64,000 nt of DNA from Desulfosediminicola ganghwensis (GCF_005116675.2 NZ_CP050699.1:2193001-2257000), one strand, 5' to 3'; positions 34,920 to 45,174 are shown, counted from the stretch's first letter. The notes: generated from the letters alone by a model not told the origin. A program made the numbers and translations.

Positions 34920-35981
34920 GTGAGATTGAGGTTTGCGCCTCAGGGGATACTGCAATGGCTGGCAACACTGGGTTGTCTTCTGCTTCTGATGGTAGGAATT
35001 ATGAGCAGTTTCCTTGCCCTTATAGGGATGCCGGGCTCTTCTTATACCGGTCCCCTGCAGAAATTAAGTGCTGCCGAGAGCTACAGCACCGCGAGACTGG
35101 CCGGTCATGTCCGGGCTCTGGCCCAGGACATCGGCCCGCGTAATATCTGGACGACCGGCTCCATGGCTGATTCGGTTCGCTATATCCACGATGAACTCGC
35201 CGCCCTGGGCTATCAGGTCGAGGCTCAGGAGGTACCAAGCGTCAAGGGGATGGTTGTCAATCTGGAAATCGGGATCCCTGGCCGGAAGCTGGCCTCGGAG
35301 ATTGTGGTGGTGGGAGCCCATTATGATACCGTGCCCGACTGCCCCGGTGCCAATGATAATGCATCCGGCCTCGCCGTCTTATTGGAACTGGCCCGCCTTT
35401 TGGCGGACTGCGAGCCGCAACGCACCATCCGCCTGGTGGCCTTTGCCAACGAGGAGGCCCCTTTCTTTGCCACTAAGTCCATGGGCAGCCGGGTCTATGC
35501 CATGCAGGCGCGGATGCGACAGGAGAAGATCACGGCCATGCTGTCCCTGGAGACCATGGGCTACTATAGCGATGAACGGGAGAGCCAATTCTATCCTTTT
35601 CCCTTAAGTTATTTCTATCCCGATCAGGCCAACTTCATAGCCTTTGTCAGTAATATCAAGTCGCGCCGACTGGTTCGAAGAGCCATCAGCGCCTTTCGCC
35701 GCCATGGCCATTTCCCCTCGGAGGGGCTTGCCGCCCCCGTTTGTATCAGGGGGGCGAGCTGGTCTGATCACCAGTCTTTTTGGGCAGAGGGCTATCCGGC
35801 CATCATGGTAACGGATACCGCATTTTATCGTTATGCGGCCTACCACACCCCACATGACACCCCGGAGAAGCTCGACTATGAACGTCTGGCCCGTGTGGTT
35901 AGTGGTCTCGCAGCCACCATTCAGGAACTGGCCTCTACAAACCAGGAAAATATGAAAAGAATCGAGAATGGCGTTAGGTGA
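34920..35981 (+). CDS. M28-family aminopeptidase-like zinc peptidase, membrane-anchored
   Basis: 353 residues. An N-terminal hydrophobic segment (about 12-37) anchors or exports the protein. The M28 zinc sites are seen: VVVGAHYDTVPDCPGANDNASG (His and bridging Asp), LVAFANEEAPFF (catalytic and ligand Glu), and a C-terminal His in YHTPHDTPEKLDY. The enzymes remove N-terminal amino acids or act on related substrates in the periplasm. The start is GTG 34920 with GGAGG about 10 bases before it. Confidence 0.88.
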   Translation: MRLRFAPQGILQWLATLGCLLLLMVGIMSSFLALIGMPGSSYTGPLQKLSAAESYSTARLAGHVRALAQDIGPRNIWTTGSMADSVRYIHDELAALGYQVEAQEVPSVKGMVVNLEIGIPGRKLASEIVVVGAHYDTVPDCPGANDNASGLAVLLELARLLADCEPQRTIRLVAFANEEAPFFATKSMGSRVYAMQARMRQEKITAMLSLETMGYYSDERESQFYPFPLSYFYPDQANFIAFVSNIKSRRLVRRAISAFRRHGHFPSEGLAAPVCIRGASWSDHQSFWAEGYPAIMVTDTAFYRYAAYHTPHDTPEKLDYERLARVVSGLAATIQELASTNQENMKRIENGVR

Positions 35982-36111
35982 GTTTCCATCCGAAAACGGT
36001 GCTTTTCCTCTGCTGTATCTCCCCTATCATATCTTGATTCCGATACATGTATGCCTACAGTATAGTAACAAGGCGGTTCCCGCTTTGTAATGTAAAAGGA
36101 GCAGGTACGTC

Positions 36112-36387
36112 ATGGCATCAAAAGAAGATATCTGTAGAAAAATAGAGCAGGTTATACCCGAAGCCGGGAAGTGCGGAATCGATTATAAGGTCGAATATGA
36201 TGACACAAACCACTGCTGGGCTGTAGATATGCAGGAAAGTGGTCATCACTTGAAAACCTTTATTGAGAAGTTCGAGGCTGAGGAGTGTATCGGGAACGAG
36301 AAGTGTATCCCGGTCGGAGTGCAGATCGGTCAGCTGAAGGAAAACCTGAAGCTTTACCACAAATGCGCAACCTCGAAGGTTCTGTAA
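36112..36387 (+). CDS. Small hypothetical protein (91 aa), cysteine-containing
   Basis: 91 residues, predicted soluble, with four Cys (for example KCGID, NHCWAV, EECIGNEKCIPVG, YHKCATS has another). AAAAGGAGCAGG lies about 8 bases before the ATG, and a strong terminator follows, so it is likely a real single-gene transcript. No family recognised. Confidence 0.65.
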   Translation: MASKEDICRKIEQVIPEAGKCGIDYKVEYDDTNHCWAVDMQESGHHLKTFIEKFEAEECIGNEKCIPVGVQIGQLKENLKLYHKCATSKVL

Positions 36388-36485
36388 CACGCATTTCCCA
36401 CGAACGGCTCTTACCGGCAGCTCACGAGGCGCCGGGCAAAACAAGCCAATCAATCAGTTGTCGGCATCATTGGATGACAGGCAAG

Positions 36486-36516
36486 GGGGAGGTCGCATCA
36501 GGTGACCTCCCCTTTT
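36486..36516. terminator. Bidirectional terminator
   Basis: GGGGAGGTC and GACCTCCCC form a 9-bp stem around a 9-base loop, followed by TTTT on the plus strand. It separates the 91-aa gene from the convergent AidB-like gene. Confidence 0.85.
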
Positions 36517-36539
36517 ATTGTATTCGCTGAGCGTGTATT

Positions 36540-38141
36540 TCAAAACTCAACCTGATTCACTTCCGCAAGCGCCAGGTCCTGATACGCATGAAACAGGCGA
36601 TGGCAAAGGTTATCCCACTCCCTGCAGGCCGTACGCATCGCAGGGTTCTCTTCCGTAAGGCTGGGAAGGGTGGCAATTTTCTCAACCTCCGCAGCCAGAT
36701 CCGTCACAAGCGCAGTGTCCGCTCCGGCAAGGAGGTTGTGGACAAACTCCGCCGGCTCATACCACGGTTTTGCCCTGTGCAGATCACGGTGAATTTGATC
36801 CAGCAGGACATTTCGCGGTCCCTCCCAGAGCTCATTCACCACCCCATCCCGATATAACCTGGGCAGAGAGGAGAAGTCTTCCATTACGCCATGCCCTCCG
36901 AAGATCGACATGGCCAACCGCAGCTGATCCACTGCATCCCTGGAGGCCGTTATTTTCTGTAGCATTACCAGTTCGCGGGCATTGAACCGCTGTTGCTGAA
37001 CCGGGGGGCGTTCCTCCGGATTAATACTCAGCTTGTTTTTGCCGTCGAGCTGCAGGAATTGACTATAGAGCTTGAACGCTCCGGCAGTCGATCTTTTGGC
37101 ACTGTGCTCCAGATCGGCAAGTTGGCCGGCCACCATTGGAAACTGGTGTATGGGGCGGCCGAAGGCGCTTCGGAATTCAGCATATCTCAGAGCTTCCCTG
37201 GCTGCCCTCGTCATGCTTGCGGCTGCGGACAGACCTACTGTCAGACGGGAATAGGTCAGGACAATGCCGACAACATGGGCCATTCCGCGATCGAGTGGGC
37301 CTATCGGATAAGCAACTGCACCCCTGAAGGTCATTTCTCCGGTGGTCAATTCAGTGGTACCCATCTTCCATTTAAGGCGATCGATGGTATGCCCGTTGCG
37401 AATCTCCCGTGCTTTGTTGCCCGGCAGCCAGGCAGGTACGACGAACGTGGCGATGCTCTGGGAACCGCGGGGCTTGGCGGTTACCAGGGCATAGTCGGCA
37501 TGGGTTGCGGAACAAAAGAACTTGGTGCCGTACAGCCTCCAGGTGGTTCCTTCCTGAACGGCCTCCAGCAGGTTGGCGGGGACATCAGATCCGCCCTGTA
37601 TCTCGGAAAGATACTGGGCCCCGATAGCGAAATCGCCGTCTATCCCTTCCCGACAGTGGGCAAGGATCTGCTTTGTCTCGTCCGTGTCGGCAAATGCCTC
37701 CAGAATTGCCACCAGCCCTTCCGTGCAGGTAAGCGGACAAGCAATACAGGCCTCGCCGTTCTGATAGATCAGAAACATCTTGACCAACCGCTCCCAAGGC
37801 GAGGTCTTCCGGGAAAACAAAGCCTCAGCGAAAACCTCCTCTTCCATGAGAACCGTTTCCAGCGGCCGGACAATCCGGTCGATACGATGATTGTGACCGT
37901 CATACTGCAGCAGATAAGGGCTGTTTTCCGGCCTTGCCGCACGATCGGCAAGATCGCGCCAGCGAAAGGAGGCCTGGCGTGAGAGTATTCGGGCTGCCGT
38001 ATCAACGTTTGGCCAGTCGTCACCTGCAAAGTGTCGCACCAGTTTTTGCAAAAACGGGTCATCCGCGTAGTAGTCGACGTTATTTCGCCAGCCGATGAAT
38101 GCATCGAAGTTGTACGGATTGTCTCTGTTGGGAAAGGACAT
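36540..38141 (-). CDS. AidB-like acyl-CoA dehydrogenase family flavoprotein
   Basis: 533 residues, longer than ordinary acyl-CoA dehydrogenases (about 380) and close to AidB. Family landmarks are GAQYLSEIQGGSDVPAN, WRLYGTKFFCSA, RSAFGRPIHQFPMVAGQLADLE, and VNELWEGPRNVLLDQIHRDL near the C-terminus. AidB is an FAD protein that binds DNA and is linked to alkylation stress in E. coli; it may also have isovaleryl-CoA dehydrogenase activity. Which applies here is unclear. GGAGG is 5 bases before the ATG. Confidence 0.87.
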   Translation of the reverse strand: MSFPNRDNPYNFDAFIGWRNNVDYYADDPFLQKLVRHFAGDDWPNVDTAARILSRQASFRWRDLADRAARPENSPYLLQYDGHNHRIDRIVRPLETVLMEEEVFAEALFSRKTSPWERLVKMFLIYQNGEACIACPLTCTEGLVAILEAFADTDETKQILAHCREGIDGDFAIGAQYLSEIQGGSDVPANLLEAVQEGTTWRLYGTKFFCSATHADYALVTAKPRGSQSIATFVVPAWLPGNKAREIRNGHTIDRLKWKMGTTELTTGEMTFRGAVAYPIGPLDRGMAHVVGIVLTYSRLTVGLSAAASMTRAAREALRYAEFRSAFGRPIHQFPMVAGQLADLEHSAKRSTAGAFKLYSQFLQLDGKNKLSINPEERPPVQQQRFNARELVMLQKITASRDAVDQLRLAMSIFGGHGVMEDFSSLPRLYRDGVVNELWEGPRNVLLDQIHRDLHRAKPWYEPAEFVHNLLAGADTALVTDLAAEVEKIATLPSLTEENPAMRTACREWDNLCHRLFHAYQDLALAEVNQVEF

Positions 38142-38670
38142 GTCATCCTCCGTCAGGGTTGCTGTCTTCTTATGTCCACCTGGAAAAATTTCTTTTTCAG
38201 GGTGTCCTCATGCTATTCCCGATGCTTCAGGCCACAATAGTCCGGGAGCCATTTGCAGCAGTGCTCAAAAGCTAAGCCTGGTGTTGCCTCCTGCAGATAA
38301 GTATACCATGGTATGCATTGTATTATATGGCCTTCGAAAGAAGAAACGCTCGCTCAGAACCCACATCTGCTGGCCTTAAAGTACTATATTAACGTGGATG
38401 TATGGCGAACTGCAGCAATAGGTCCTTGATAAATTTTCTGCCCCAACTTTCAGGGAGAGCATGGGTGCGCAGTTGCTCGGGACGCACGATCGATGCCGGT
38501 GCTAAAATTTGAATTCACCTGTACCCAATTCAACTCGAAGATAGTTTTTTATGTAATGACAGTTCATTACTCTCATTGCTATTATGTTTGCTGCTATCGG
38601 TGGACAACTCGTGCCGTGCTCAAGGTTACAGCAACTATCTGAAACTTATTAATCAAGCAGTGGGGAGAGC
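38142..38670. other. Gap, no feature assigned
   Basis: Divergent intergenic DNA between the AidB-like gene and the TPR gene. No gene, repeat or RNA recognised. GGGGAGAGC before 38671 serves the TPR gene. Confidence 0.4.
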
Positions 38671-39303
38671 ATGAAGAGAGAACAGGAAATCGCTGATGCT
38701 TTCAGGGTCGACGAGGCTGTTGAGGCAATCAAAGCCCGGGACTGTACGACGGCAAAGGAGATTTTGCAGGATGTTGCGGCAGGCGCTCCCATGCAATATG
38801 AGAATATGATAGAGGTCGAAGGAGCGATCTTTATTAAATGCTGGGATCTTGATGCCTTTTTCCATTATCTGAACTACCAGGCAGAACATGGCGACCCGAG
38901 CCTTGATATTCACTGGTCTCCTGGCGCCTACCCCAGAGCGTACTATTATCTTGGTTATCTGGCAGTGCAGGACAGCGACTTTGATAGCGCAATAGAATAT
39001 TTAAATAAAGGTTTACTGCTGGAGCCCGAACATCCCAAACTCCGGCTTGAAAAAGCACAGGCACTGATAGGTAAGCATGAATTTCAGGCAGCGCTGGCAA
39101 CGCTTTTGCCAATTACCAGTACCACCTCGCTGGTAACCGAAGCCGATCTTGCTGCGGTGTTGCGTTGCCGTGCCTTTATTCTTATCGAGATGGGCGATCT
39201 GAATACCGCCAGGGGATTGTTGCATGCTTCATTACGACTTGCCCCCGATAATGACATGGCTCGCGATGAACTGGCCTATATCGATAACCAGGAAAAAGTC
39301 TGA
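38671..39303 (+). CDS. TPR repeat protein
   Basis: 210 residues, no signal peptide. Three or so tetratricopeptide repeats lie at about residues 90-205 (AYYYLGYLAVQDSDFDSAIE, KLRLEKAQALIGKHEFQAALA, AVLRCRAFILIEMGDLNTAR). TPR proteins mediate protein-protein interactions; no partner can be inferred. Stands alone. Confidence 0.75.
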   Translation: MKREQEIADAFRVDEAVEAIKARDCTTAKEILQDVAAGAPMQYENMIEVEGAIFIKCWDLDAFFHYLNYQAEHGDPSLDIHWSPGAYPRAYYYLGYLAVQDSDFDSAIEYLNKGLLLEPEHPKLRLEKAQALIGKHEFQAALATLLPITSTTSLVTEADLAAVLRCRAFILIEMGDLNTARGLLHASLRLAPDNDMARDELAYIDNQEKV

Positions 39304-40063
39304 GCCGACATTCGTCATTGCAGAAAGGTATGCCTGAACTGAATCTGATGATCTTTCTATTATTTTTTCTTTGAACTATCAAAATTTTATGGGGCTCTTT
39401 TCATTGCAATTCAGATAGCCATCAAATGTAATCAGGTGAACAGGGTGATACGCTGATACCCCCTGATATTCTGCTTACAGATTGGCACGTGCCCACTGCC
39501 TGAAATCATAACGCAATCCCTTTGTAGAGAACAGCTCTTAGCTTTAAGTTGTTTGCCCTGTCGCCGCTCTCTTCCGTCCTCCCGCCTAAAAACTCCCTTA
39601 CTTTTATATGCTCTGTGCAACTATTTGACAGCGACTTCAGTTTGTGATGCTATTGGGATATTACAGGCTGTCATTTGCTGGAGGGCTTGAAATTACAGCT
39701 TCTTTGCGATGGTGCGCAGGGGTTCAAACCATTTTCAGCTAACAACTTCAATTTAATGACGAAAGCCGTGTGGAGTGTTTCCGGTTGAAGAACTCTTTGT
39801 TGGCAATGTTGCTACAAATGGCCCATGAACAGTTCTGGGGTGATGGGAAAGTATTTTAAAGCAAGGTAGCGCCAGGTTTTGGGGCTGTAGTGGAAATGTT
39901 GCCGGAAACAGCAGGGGCTGGTGGACGGCATGGTGAGAAGATGCTCCTTGAAAAGCCTAGCTATATATAGGTTCATTCTCTGTCTGGCTGTTGGCTTGCT
40001 GCCTGGTTCAGTCAACTTTCGTCAATAGGGAACCGGGCAGAACATGATTCGCCTGGAGGTGTT
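39304..40063. other. 0.8-kb gap, no feature assigned
   Basis: Only short overlapping frames without family resemblance. No RNA gene, terminator or repeat supported. Confidence 0.4.
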
Positions 40064-40750
40064 ATGTACGAGTTACCTGGGATAGCAAAAGATATCGTAC
40101 TTATCAGATGTGGCCAGAGCAGTGACTTGCCGGGTGAACCGAATGATGCCGGGAATCCCGGGTTAAGTGAATTAGGCAAAAAACAGATGACAGCCGTAAA
40201 GGCTCGACTGGATCAGCACACGTACGATTTTGTCTATGTCAGCCCTTTGCTGCGTGCGTATCAATCGTATCAGATTGCCTCCCCGAAGGCGTGCTATGTG
40301 GAACTTGATAACCGCATCACCGAAAACAATGCGGGCAGAAATTGGTATCAGTCGATGGTCGGATATCTGCCGGCGGATCGACTTACCTGTCGATGTGGTG
40401 ACGGCTGGCTGATTCCCTGTGAAAAACGGGCTGAAATGATTGCTGCAAACATAGCCGCCAACGGTGCGGAGAAAATCCTTATTTTCGGCCACCAGGAGAT
40501 CATTAAATGTCTTATAGCGACCTGGCTTGGAGTAGATGGTGTCAAGCTGCATGAAAATCTGGTTCTCGATAATGGGTCATTCACCGGCCTACTGCTTGAC
40601 TCGACGGGATGCAGGCGGGTGAAGTATGTGAACGACTCCAGCCATTTGACTTTCGCTCAAGCTCATCAGGCAAAGTCTATGAACCCGTGGGGGCAAGCTG
40701 AGTTTCAGGGCGCTGGGGCAATGCGTCAGCAAAAAAAGAACGATGATTGA
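40064..40750 (+). CDS. Histidine-phosphatase-fold protein with Cys in place of the catalytic His
   Basis: 228 residues. The phosphoglycerate-mutase/histidine-phosphatase fold is clear from VLIRCGQSSDL, LSELGKKQMTAVKARL, FVYVSPLLRAYQS, ENNAG and the second catalytic His in ILIFGHQEIIKC. The RHG motif, however, reads R15-C16-G17 (codon TGT), so the phosphate-accepting histidine is replaced by cysteine. It may be inactive, bind ligands, or use Cys. GGAGG is 5-9 bases before the ATG. First of three closely spaced genes. Confidence 0.82.
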   Translation: MYELPGIAKDIVLIRCGQSSDLPGEPNDAGNPGLSELGKKQMTAVKARLDQHTYDFVYVSPLLRAYQSYQIASPKACYVELDNRITENNAGRNWYQSMVGYLPADRLTCRCGDGWLIPCEKRAEMIAANIAANGAEKILIFGHQEIIKCLIATWLGVDGVKLHENLVLDNGSFTGLLLDSTGCRRVKYVNDSSHLTFAQAHQAKSMNPWGQAEFQGAGAMRQQKKNDD

Positions 40751-40831
40751 AGGCGGACATTGAAAATACTTCCGTATGTACTGGGAATGTGTTGTGAATT
40801 TTTATGAAATATTCGGTGCGGGAGTTGAGTA

Positions 40832-41680
40832 ATGAGCGATACCATCATCAGAAACGATCTCACTTTGAAGTTTGAAGATTCTGAAGAGATAAGCCGTCAG
40901 CAGGATGCGCCTGAGGCGATTGAGGCCAAGGCGTGGGAGATTATTTCAGGTGGTTGGCTGCACCACGGCTATTTTGATGAAGCCAATGTAGATGCCAGTC
41001 TGGCGGAGGGGGCTGAGCGATTTGCCCGGATGATGATTGATAAGACCTCCATTTCCGCCGGACAGACTTTTTGTGATCTGGGTTGTGGGGTCGGCCGTAC
41101 GGCTATTATGCTGGCTGCAGAGCGGGGCTGCTTTGTAGAGGGCGTGACCAACAGTTATCACCAGCAGCAAATTGCGACTAGACATGCCTGGCTGGCGGGT
41201 CTGGATCATCTGGTGGCATTTCATCTTGAAGATGCCAGGGATCTGCCCTTTGCCGGAGAGTCGATGGCCGGTGGCTGGTTTTTCGAGTCGATCTCACGCA
41301 TAGGCCATGAAAAGGCGCTGATCGAGGCAAGACGGGTCTTGAAAAGTGGTTCTACACTCCTCATTGCAGACCTTTACCTGCGGGGGGAGGCCCAGCGCGG
41401 CTTTTGCCAATATGCGGTTCGGGAGATGCAAACTCAAATCATCCGCTTGCAGGCGTATCGTGAGGTGCTCGCCGATTGTGGTTTTGAAGTTGTTGAACTG
41501 GAAGACGTGAGCACATTTGTCGGTAAACCTTTTCCGCAGAAATTTGCCGAGGCCTTTCACCTCCACCGACATGAGATCGCTCATCTTGTCGGGGAAAAAG
41601 AGGTTAAAAGATGGCTCGAGGTTCATGAGACAATTGCCAGAAATACCGGCTATATCACTGTTGCTGCCAAAGCTGTGTAA
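40832..41680 (+). CDS. SAM-dependent methyltransferase, class I
   Basis: 282 residues. Motif I is FCDLGCGVGRTAIMLA (SAM binding), with the acidic post-I residue in EGVTNSYHQQQIA, motif II/III LPFAGESMAGGWFFESISRIG, and ARRVLKSGSTLLIADL. The order and the HHGYFDEANV start resemble small-molecule C-, N- or O-methyltransferases of the RebM/UbiE type. The substrate is unknown. It is 81 bases after the phosphatase-fold gene and 88 before the phosphoesterase gene, suggesting one transcript. Confidence 0.82.
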   Translation: MSDTIIRNDLTLKFEDSEEISRQQDAPEAIEAKAWEIISGGWLHHGYFDEANVDASLAEGAERFARMMIDKTSISAGQTFCDLGCGVGRTAIMLAAERGCFVEGVTNSYHQQQIATRHAWLAGLDHLVAFHLEDARDLPFAGESMAGGWFFESISRIGHEKALIEARRVLKSGSTLLIADLYLRGEAQRGFCQYAVREMQTQIIRLQAYREVLADCGFEVVELEDVSTFVGKPFPQKFAEAFHLHRHEIAHLVGEKEVKRWLEVHETIARNTGYITVAAKAV

Positions 41681-41768
41681 CACCGGAGCCGACCTGTCTA
41701 TGGGCCAGAAGTGCGGTTGACTGTGGTGAAGAAAGACAATCCTGCAATCCACACTGGGAGATGTTGAC

Positions 41769-43007
41769 GTGCTAAAGAAACGAATGATGAAAACAGGGTA
41801 CTTGATTACCGGCGGTTTGAAAATTTTCGCTCTGGTTTGCTCCATTACTTTCTTCTGTACAGGATTGTCGGCGGCGCAACTGGAACGCATTCCTTCTCCG
41901 AAATCTTTTTCAGCAGATGAGGTTCATTTCATAGTCTTCGGTGACAGCCGCAAGAACGTTCTGGTGGGGAAAGACAGGTATGACGAAGATAAGGTACGCA
42001 GTGCCCGCAGATACAACCATTTTCGACATCTGGTTTTTTCGGATGTGGCGGCAAGTCTGGAAAAGCGTGAGGCGGATTTTACACTTTTTACCGGAGATTT
42101 TATCTGGATGGGAGGCGATAAGAAACAATGGCAGGAAATCCATCGGTATTTCCCACGGGGGCTGCGCAGCAACGGTTCTGCGCAGATGTTTCCGGTACTC
42201 GGTAACCATGAGTTGCTGCAGGAGCCGGGCAAACAGGACGCGCTCAAGAATTACTTTGCAACCTTTCCCTATCTCACCGACGGCGGGAAAGGGCTGCATA
42301 ACTACTATTTCACCGTTGGCTCAAACCTCTTCGTGTCTCTTTGCAGCGGTAATACCACTGATGATGAGAAAAAGGTGCGCCGTGAGTTGGACCAGTACTG
42401 GAATTGCGATTGCGTGGTCTCTTTCGATAGCCTGATGCTGGAATTACTGTCACTGCTCGATGGGGTGATGCTGGAAGATGGCTTGCAGAATGTTTTCGTG
42501 CAGTATCATAAGCCGTCATTCAGCAATTCGGTTCATCCGCCCCTGAACAGCTCATTCGACCCACTGATGGCTTTAGGGCAGTGGAAGAAAGAGCATCCGG
42601 AGGTGAATGTGGCTGTCTTTAACGGGCATAACCATACGACTGAGATGTATCGTACTCAGGAGGGAATTCTGGTGATGGTAACCGGAGGTGGCGGTGCTTC
42701 CCAGGATGGCTATCTGGCAGCACACCAGCACACCAAACAGACACCCGATGAACTGTTCTGGCAAACTCTGGGTAAGGTTGAACGTGAGCCGCGGATAAAT
42801 TATTTCAGGGTCGATATCGATGCAGAAGGGCAGGCTGTCATCCGTGAGATGGTATTGGTGATAGACGGTGGGCTTTTCCCTCATCTGAAGACCCATTTCG
42901 CAGAAGGAGTGAGGATTCTGGCCAATGGGGAAATGTTGCCACCCGTTATTCAGCTGGAAAGCATCAGGATGAAAAGGCTGCTCCATGCCAGAATGGGAGC
43001 AAGGTAA
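41769..43007 (+). CDS. Calcineurin-like metallophosphoesterase, exported
   Basis: 412 residues. A signal peptide (ALVCSITFFCTGLSAAQ) follows a short N-terminus. The metal-binding motifs are in order: FIVFGDSRKN, FTGDFIWMGGD, VLGNHELLQ, QYHKPSF and FNGHNHTTEM. It hydrolyses phosphomono- or diesters in the periplasm. The GTG at 41769 has GGGAG upstream; an in-frame ATG at 41784 is an alternative. Last of the three-gene set. Confidence 0.85.
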   Translation: MLKKRMMKTGYLITGGLKIFALVCSITFFCTGLSAAQLERIPSPKSFSADEVHFIVFGDSRKNVLVGKDRYDEDKVRSARRYNHFRHLVFSDVAASLEKREADFTLFTGDFIWMGGDKKQWQEIHRYFPRGLRSNGSAQMFPVLGNHELLQEPGKQDALKNYFATFPYLTDGGKGLHNYYFTVGSNLFVSLCSGNTTDDEKKVRRELDQYWNCDCVVSFDSLMLELLSLLDGVMLEDGLQNVFVQYHKPSFSNSVHPPLNSSFDPLMALGQWKKEHPEVNVAVFNGHNHTTEMYRTQEGILVMVTGGGGASQDGYLAAHQHTKQTPDELFWQTLGKVEREPRINYFRVDIDAEGQAVIREMVLVIDGGLFPHLKTHFAEGVRILANGEMLPPVIQLESIRMKRLLHARMGAR

Positions 43008-43236
43008 GTTTCTTGCGTTATATGCTGGTTGAGTCGACTGGAGGGCCACTAGGCGCAAGGTTGCTGTTGCTTGACTAATAGCTGGGCGTCAAGCGATAAT
43101 GAAGCACGTTTGGCCTCGTTTGTAACAGTTGATGCCCTGAGAAGCAGCTAAATGATTCTCTGAGTTCGTGTTACTTGAAAGATCACACGTTAGGTTCTCC
43201 GGGTTGATTCTCAATCTTTTCCATGGAGAGGTTGCT

Positions 43237-45108
43237 ATGCGATGGAAAGTATTTTTTGCCTTCCTGTTGGCTGTCCTTTTGTGTGTAACAGTAGCCCAGG
43301 CCGAAAATCAGTGTCTGACTTGCCATGAGGGGATTGAGCCAATTTCCGAAGATCCGGAAGTACATGATATGGAGTGCGTGGAGTGTCATTTCGGTGACGC
43401 TTCTGCCACAGATGCTGAGGCGGCGCATAAGGGGATGTTTGCCAATCCCAGTGACATGCGGGTTATCGATCAAACCTGTGGTACCTGCCATGACGAGATT
43501 GTGGAGCATGTGAAAAAATCACTCCATGCCACCAGCGCCGGAAAAATTTCAGGCACGCGCTACGCCTGGGGGTTGCAGGATAAAATGGCTGCAGAGTACG
43601 CCACCTACGCTGTCGAGGATGACAGTCCGGAAGGTGAGCATGCAGTCAAATCCCTGGCCCAGCTCCCCATGTACAAGTATGACCAGCCAGAGAGCCCGGA
43701 CAACCACCCGGCCAACGATTATTTACGGAACCAGTGCTTGCGCTGCCATGTCTGGAGTGATGGACACCAGCGCGATGGTGACTACCGTGCCAGTGGCTGT
43801 GCTTCCTGCCATGTGGAGTATTCTGATGCAGGGCTTTATGAGGGTGGTGACCCAACTATACCGAAGGATCAGAAGGATCGCCCAAAGCTGCATCGCATTA
43901 CCAAAAAAATAACTGAGACCCAGTGTCTGCATTGCCATAATCGTGGTGGACGTACCGGCGTGAGCTATATCGGCACCATCGAAAGTGATGGCTACGGTAC
44001 CCCATGGCGTGCCGATGGCAGCAAGCAACCCAAGCTGCATGGCAAGAATTACAACCATCTGCAGGCCAATATTCACTATGAAAGGGGAATGACCTGTATT
44101 GACTGCCATACCATGCTGGAGTTGCACGGTGACGGAAATATATATCTAAAACGGGAACATGCGCTGGAGGTTGTCTGTGTGAATTGTCATGGCACCCTTG
44201 AAGCCGCAACGGATATGAAGACCAGCCGTGGCAATGAGATGACGAATCTTGCCAAAAAGGGTGATTCGATTGTGCTTACTTCAAAGCTTGATGGCAAGGA
44301 ACATGTGGTTCCGCAATTGGTGGAAGCAGAGCTTTCTCCTGAGGCGTATGTGGCCAAAAAGGCGGTGCCGGTACATATGGAGAAACTTGAATGTTATTCA
44401 TGCCATGCCAGGTGGGCCTCTCAATGTTATGGCTGCCATGCCAAGCAGGATGTCTCAAAGCCATCGGGCGATTGGCTGCAGGGCAAACCCGGTGGCGATC
44501 CGAGTAAGAATTCCATGAAGGGGAATCGCGAAAACAGTGCCTACGCCTGGGATGAGTCCCGCTCCTATGTGCGTTGGATAACCCCGGTTCTGGGGATCAA
44601 CTCCAGGGGCAAGGTGAGCCCCCTTATTCCTGGTTGCCAGGCTATTTTCACCCAGGTTGATGGCGAAAACCCGCTGGTAAACAATAAGGTCTTTACCACC
44701 AGGGATGGACTCACAGGTATCAGTCATACGCCGATTCACCCCCACACTACTTCTATAAAAGCCAGAAGTTGTATGGACTGCCATGCAAACCGCAAAACTC
44801 TGGGACTAGGAGGTGGAATATATGATATCGAAGGGAATTTTCCAGACGGAGCGCCCATCGATTTTGAGCTTGAGCGAATAGTGGATGAAAACGGTACGCA
44901 GCTACAGGCTATTCCCCATGAGGTCGCACGGCCATTTAACAAGGAAGAGTTGGAGCTTATGCAAAAGGCGGGGACCTGCATCGCTTGCCACAAGAAGGAT
45001 CAGAAATTCTGGATGAGCCTTAAAGAGAAAAGTGGAATTAAAGGAGCGCCGAATGACGAATTGCACCAGAAGGCGATTGAGGCGATTCTGGAACATGGTA
45101 GCAAGTAG
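43237..45108 (+). CDS. Dodecaheme c-type cytochrome, periplasmic
   Basis: 623 residues from ATG 43237, chosen because GGAGAGG lies just upstream and the protein then begins with a clean signal peptide (VFFAFLLAVLLCVTVAQA). I count 12 CxxCH heme sites: CLTCH, CVECH, CGTCH, CLRCH, CASCH, CLHCH, CIDCH, CVNCH, CYSCH, CYGCH, CMDCH, CIACH. Multiheme cytochromes of this size transfer electrons across the periplasm or to extracellular or nitrogen/sulfur acceptors. No partner enzyme is adjacent, so the role is open. The heme spacing does not match NrfA or Hao that I recognise. Confidence 0.9.
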   Translation: MRWKVFFAFLLAVLLCVTVAQAENQCLTCHEGIEPISEDPEVHDMECVECHFGDASATDAEAAHKGMFANPSDMRVIDQTCGTCHDEIVEHVKKSLHATSAGKISGTRYAWGLQDKMAAEYATYAVEDDSPEGEHAVKSLAQLPMYKYDQPESPDNHPANDYLRNQCLRCHVWSDGHQRDGDYRASGCASCHVEYSDAGLYEGGDPTIPKDQKDRPKLHRITKKITETQCLHCHNRGGRTGVSYIGTIESDGYGTPWRADGSKQPKLHGKNYNHLQANIHYERGMTCIDCHTMLELHGDGNIYLKREHALEVVCVNCHGTLEAATDMKTSRGNEMTNLAKKGDSIVLTSKLDGKEHVVPQLVEAELSPEAYVAKKAVPVHMEKLECYSCHARWASQCYGCHAKQDVSKPSGDWLQGKPGGDPSKNSMKGNRENSAYAWDESRSYVRWITPVLGINSRGKVSPLIPGCQAIFTQVDGENPLVNNKVFTTRDGLTGISHTPIHPHTTSIKARSCMDCHANRKTLGLGGGIYDIEGNFPDGAPIDFELERIVDENGTQLQAIPHEVARPFNKEELELMQKAGTCIACHKKDQKFWMSLKEKSGIKGAPNDELHQKAIEAILEHGSK

Positions 45109-45174
45109 CTGAAACGGAATAAAAAGATGTGATGAGCCGACAGCCGCTACAATACATATCTGTGCTGTATATGG

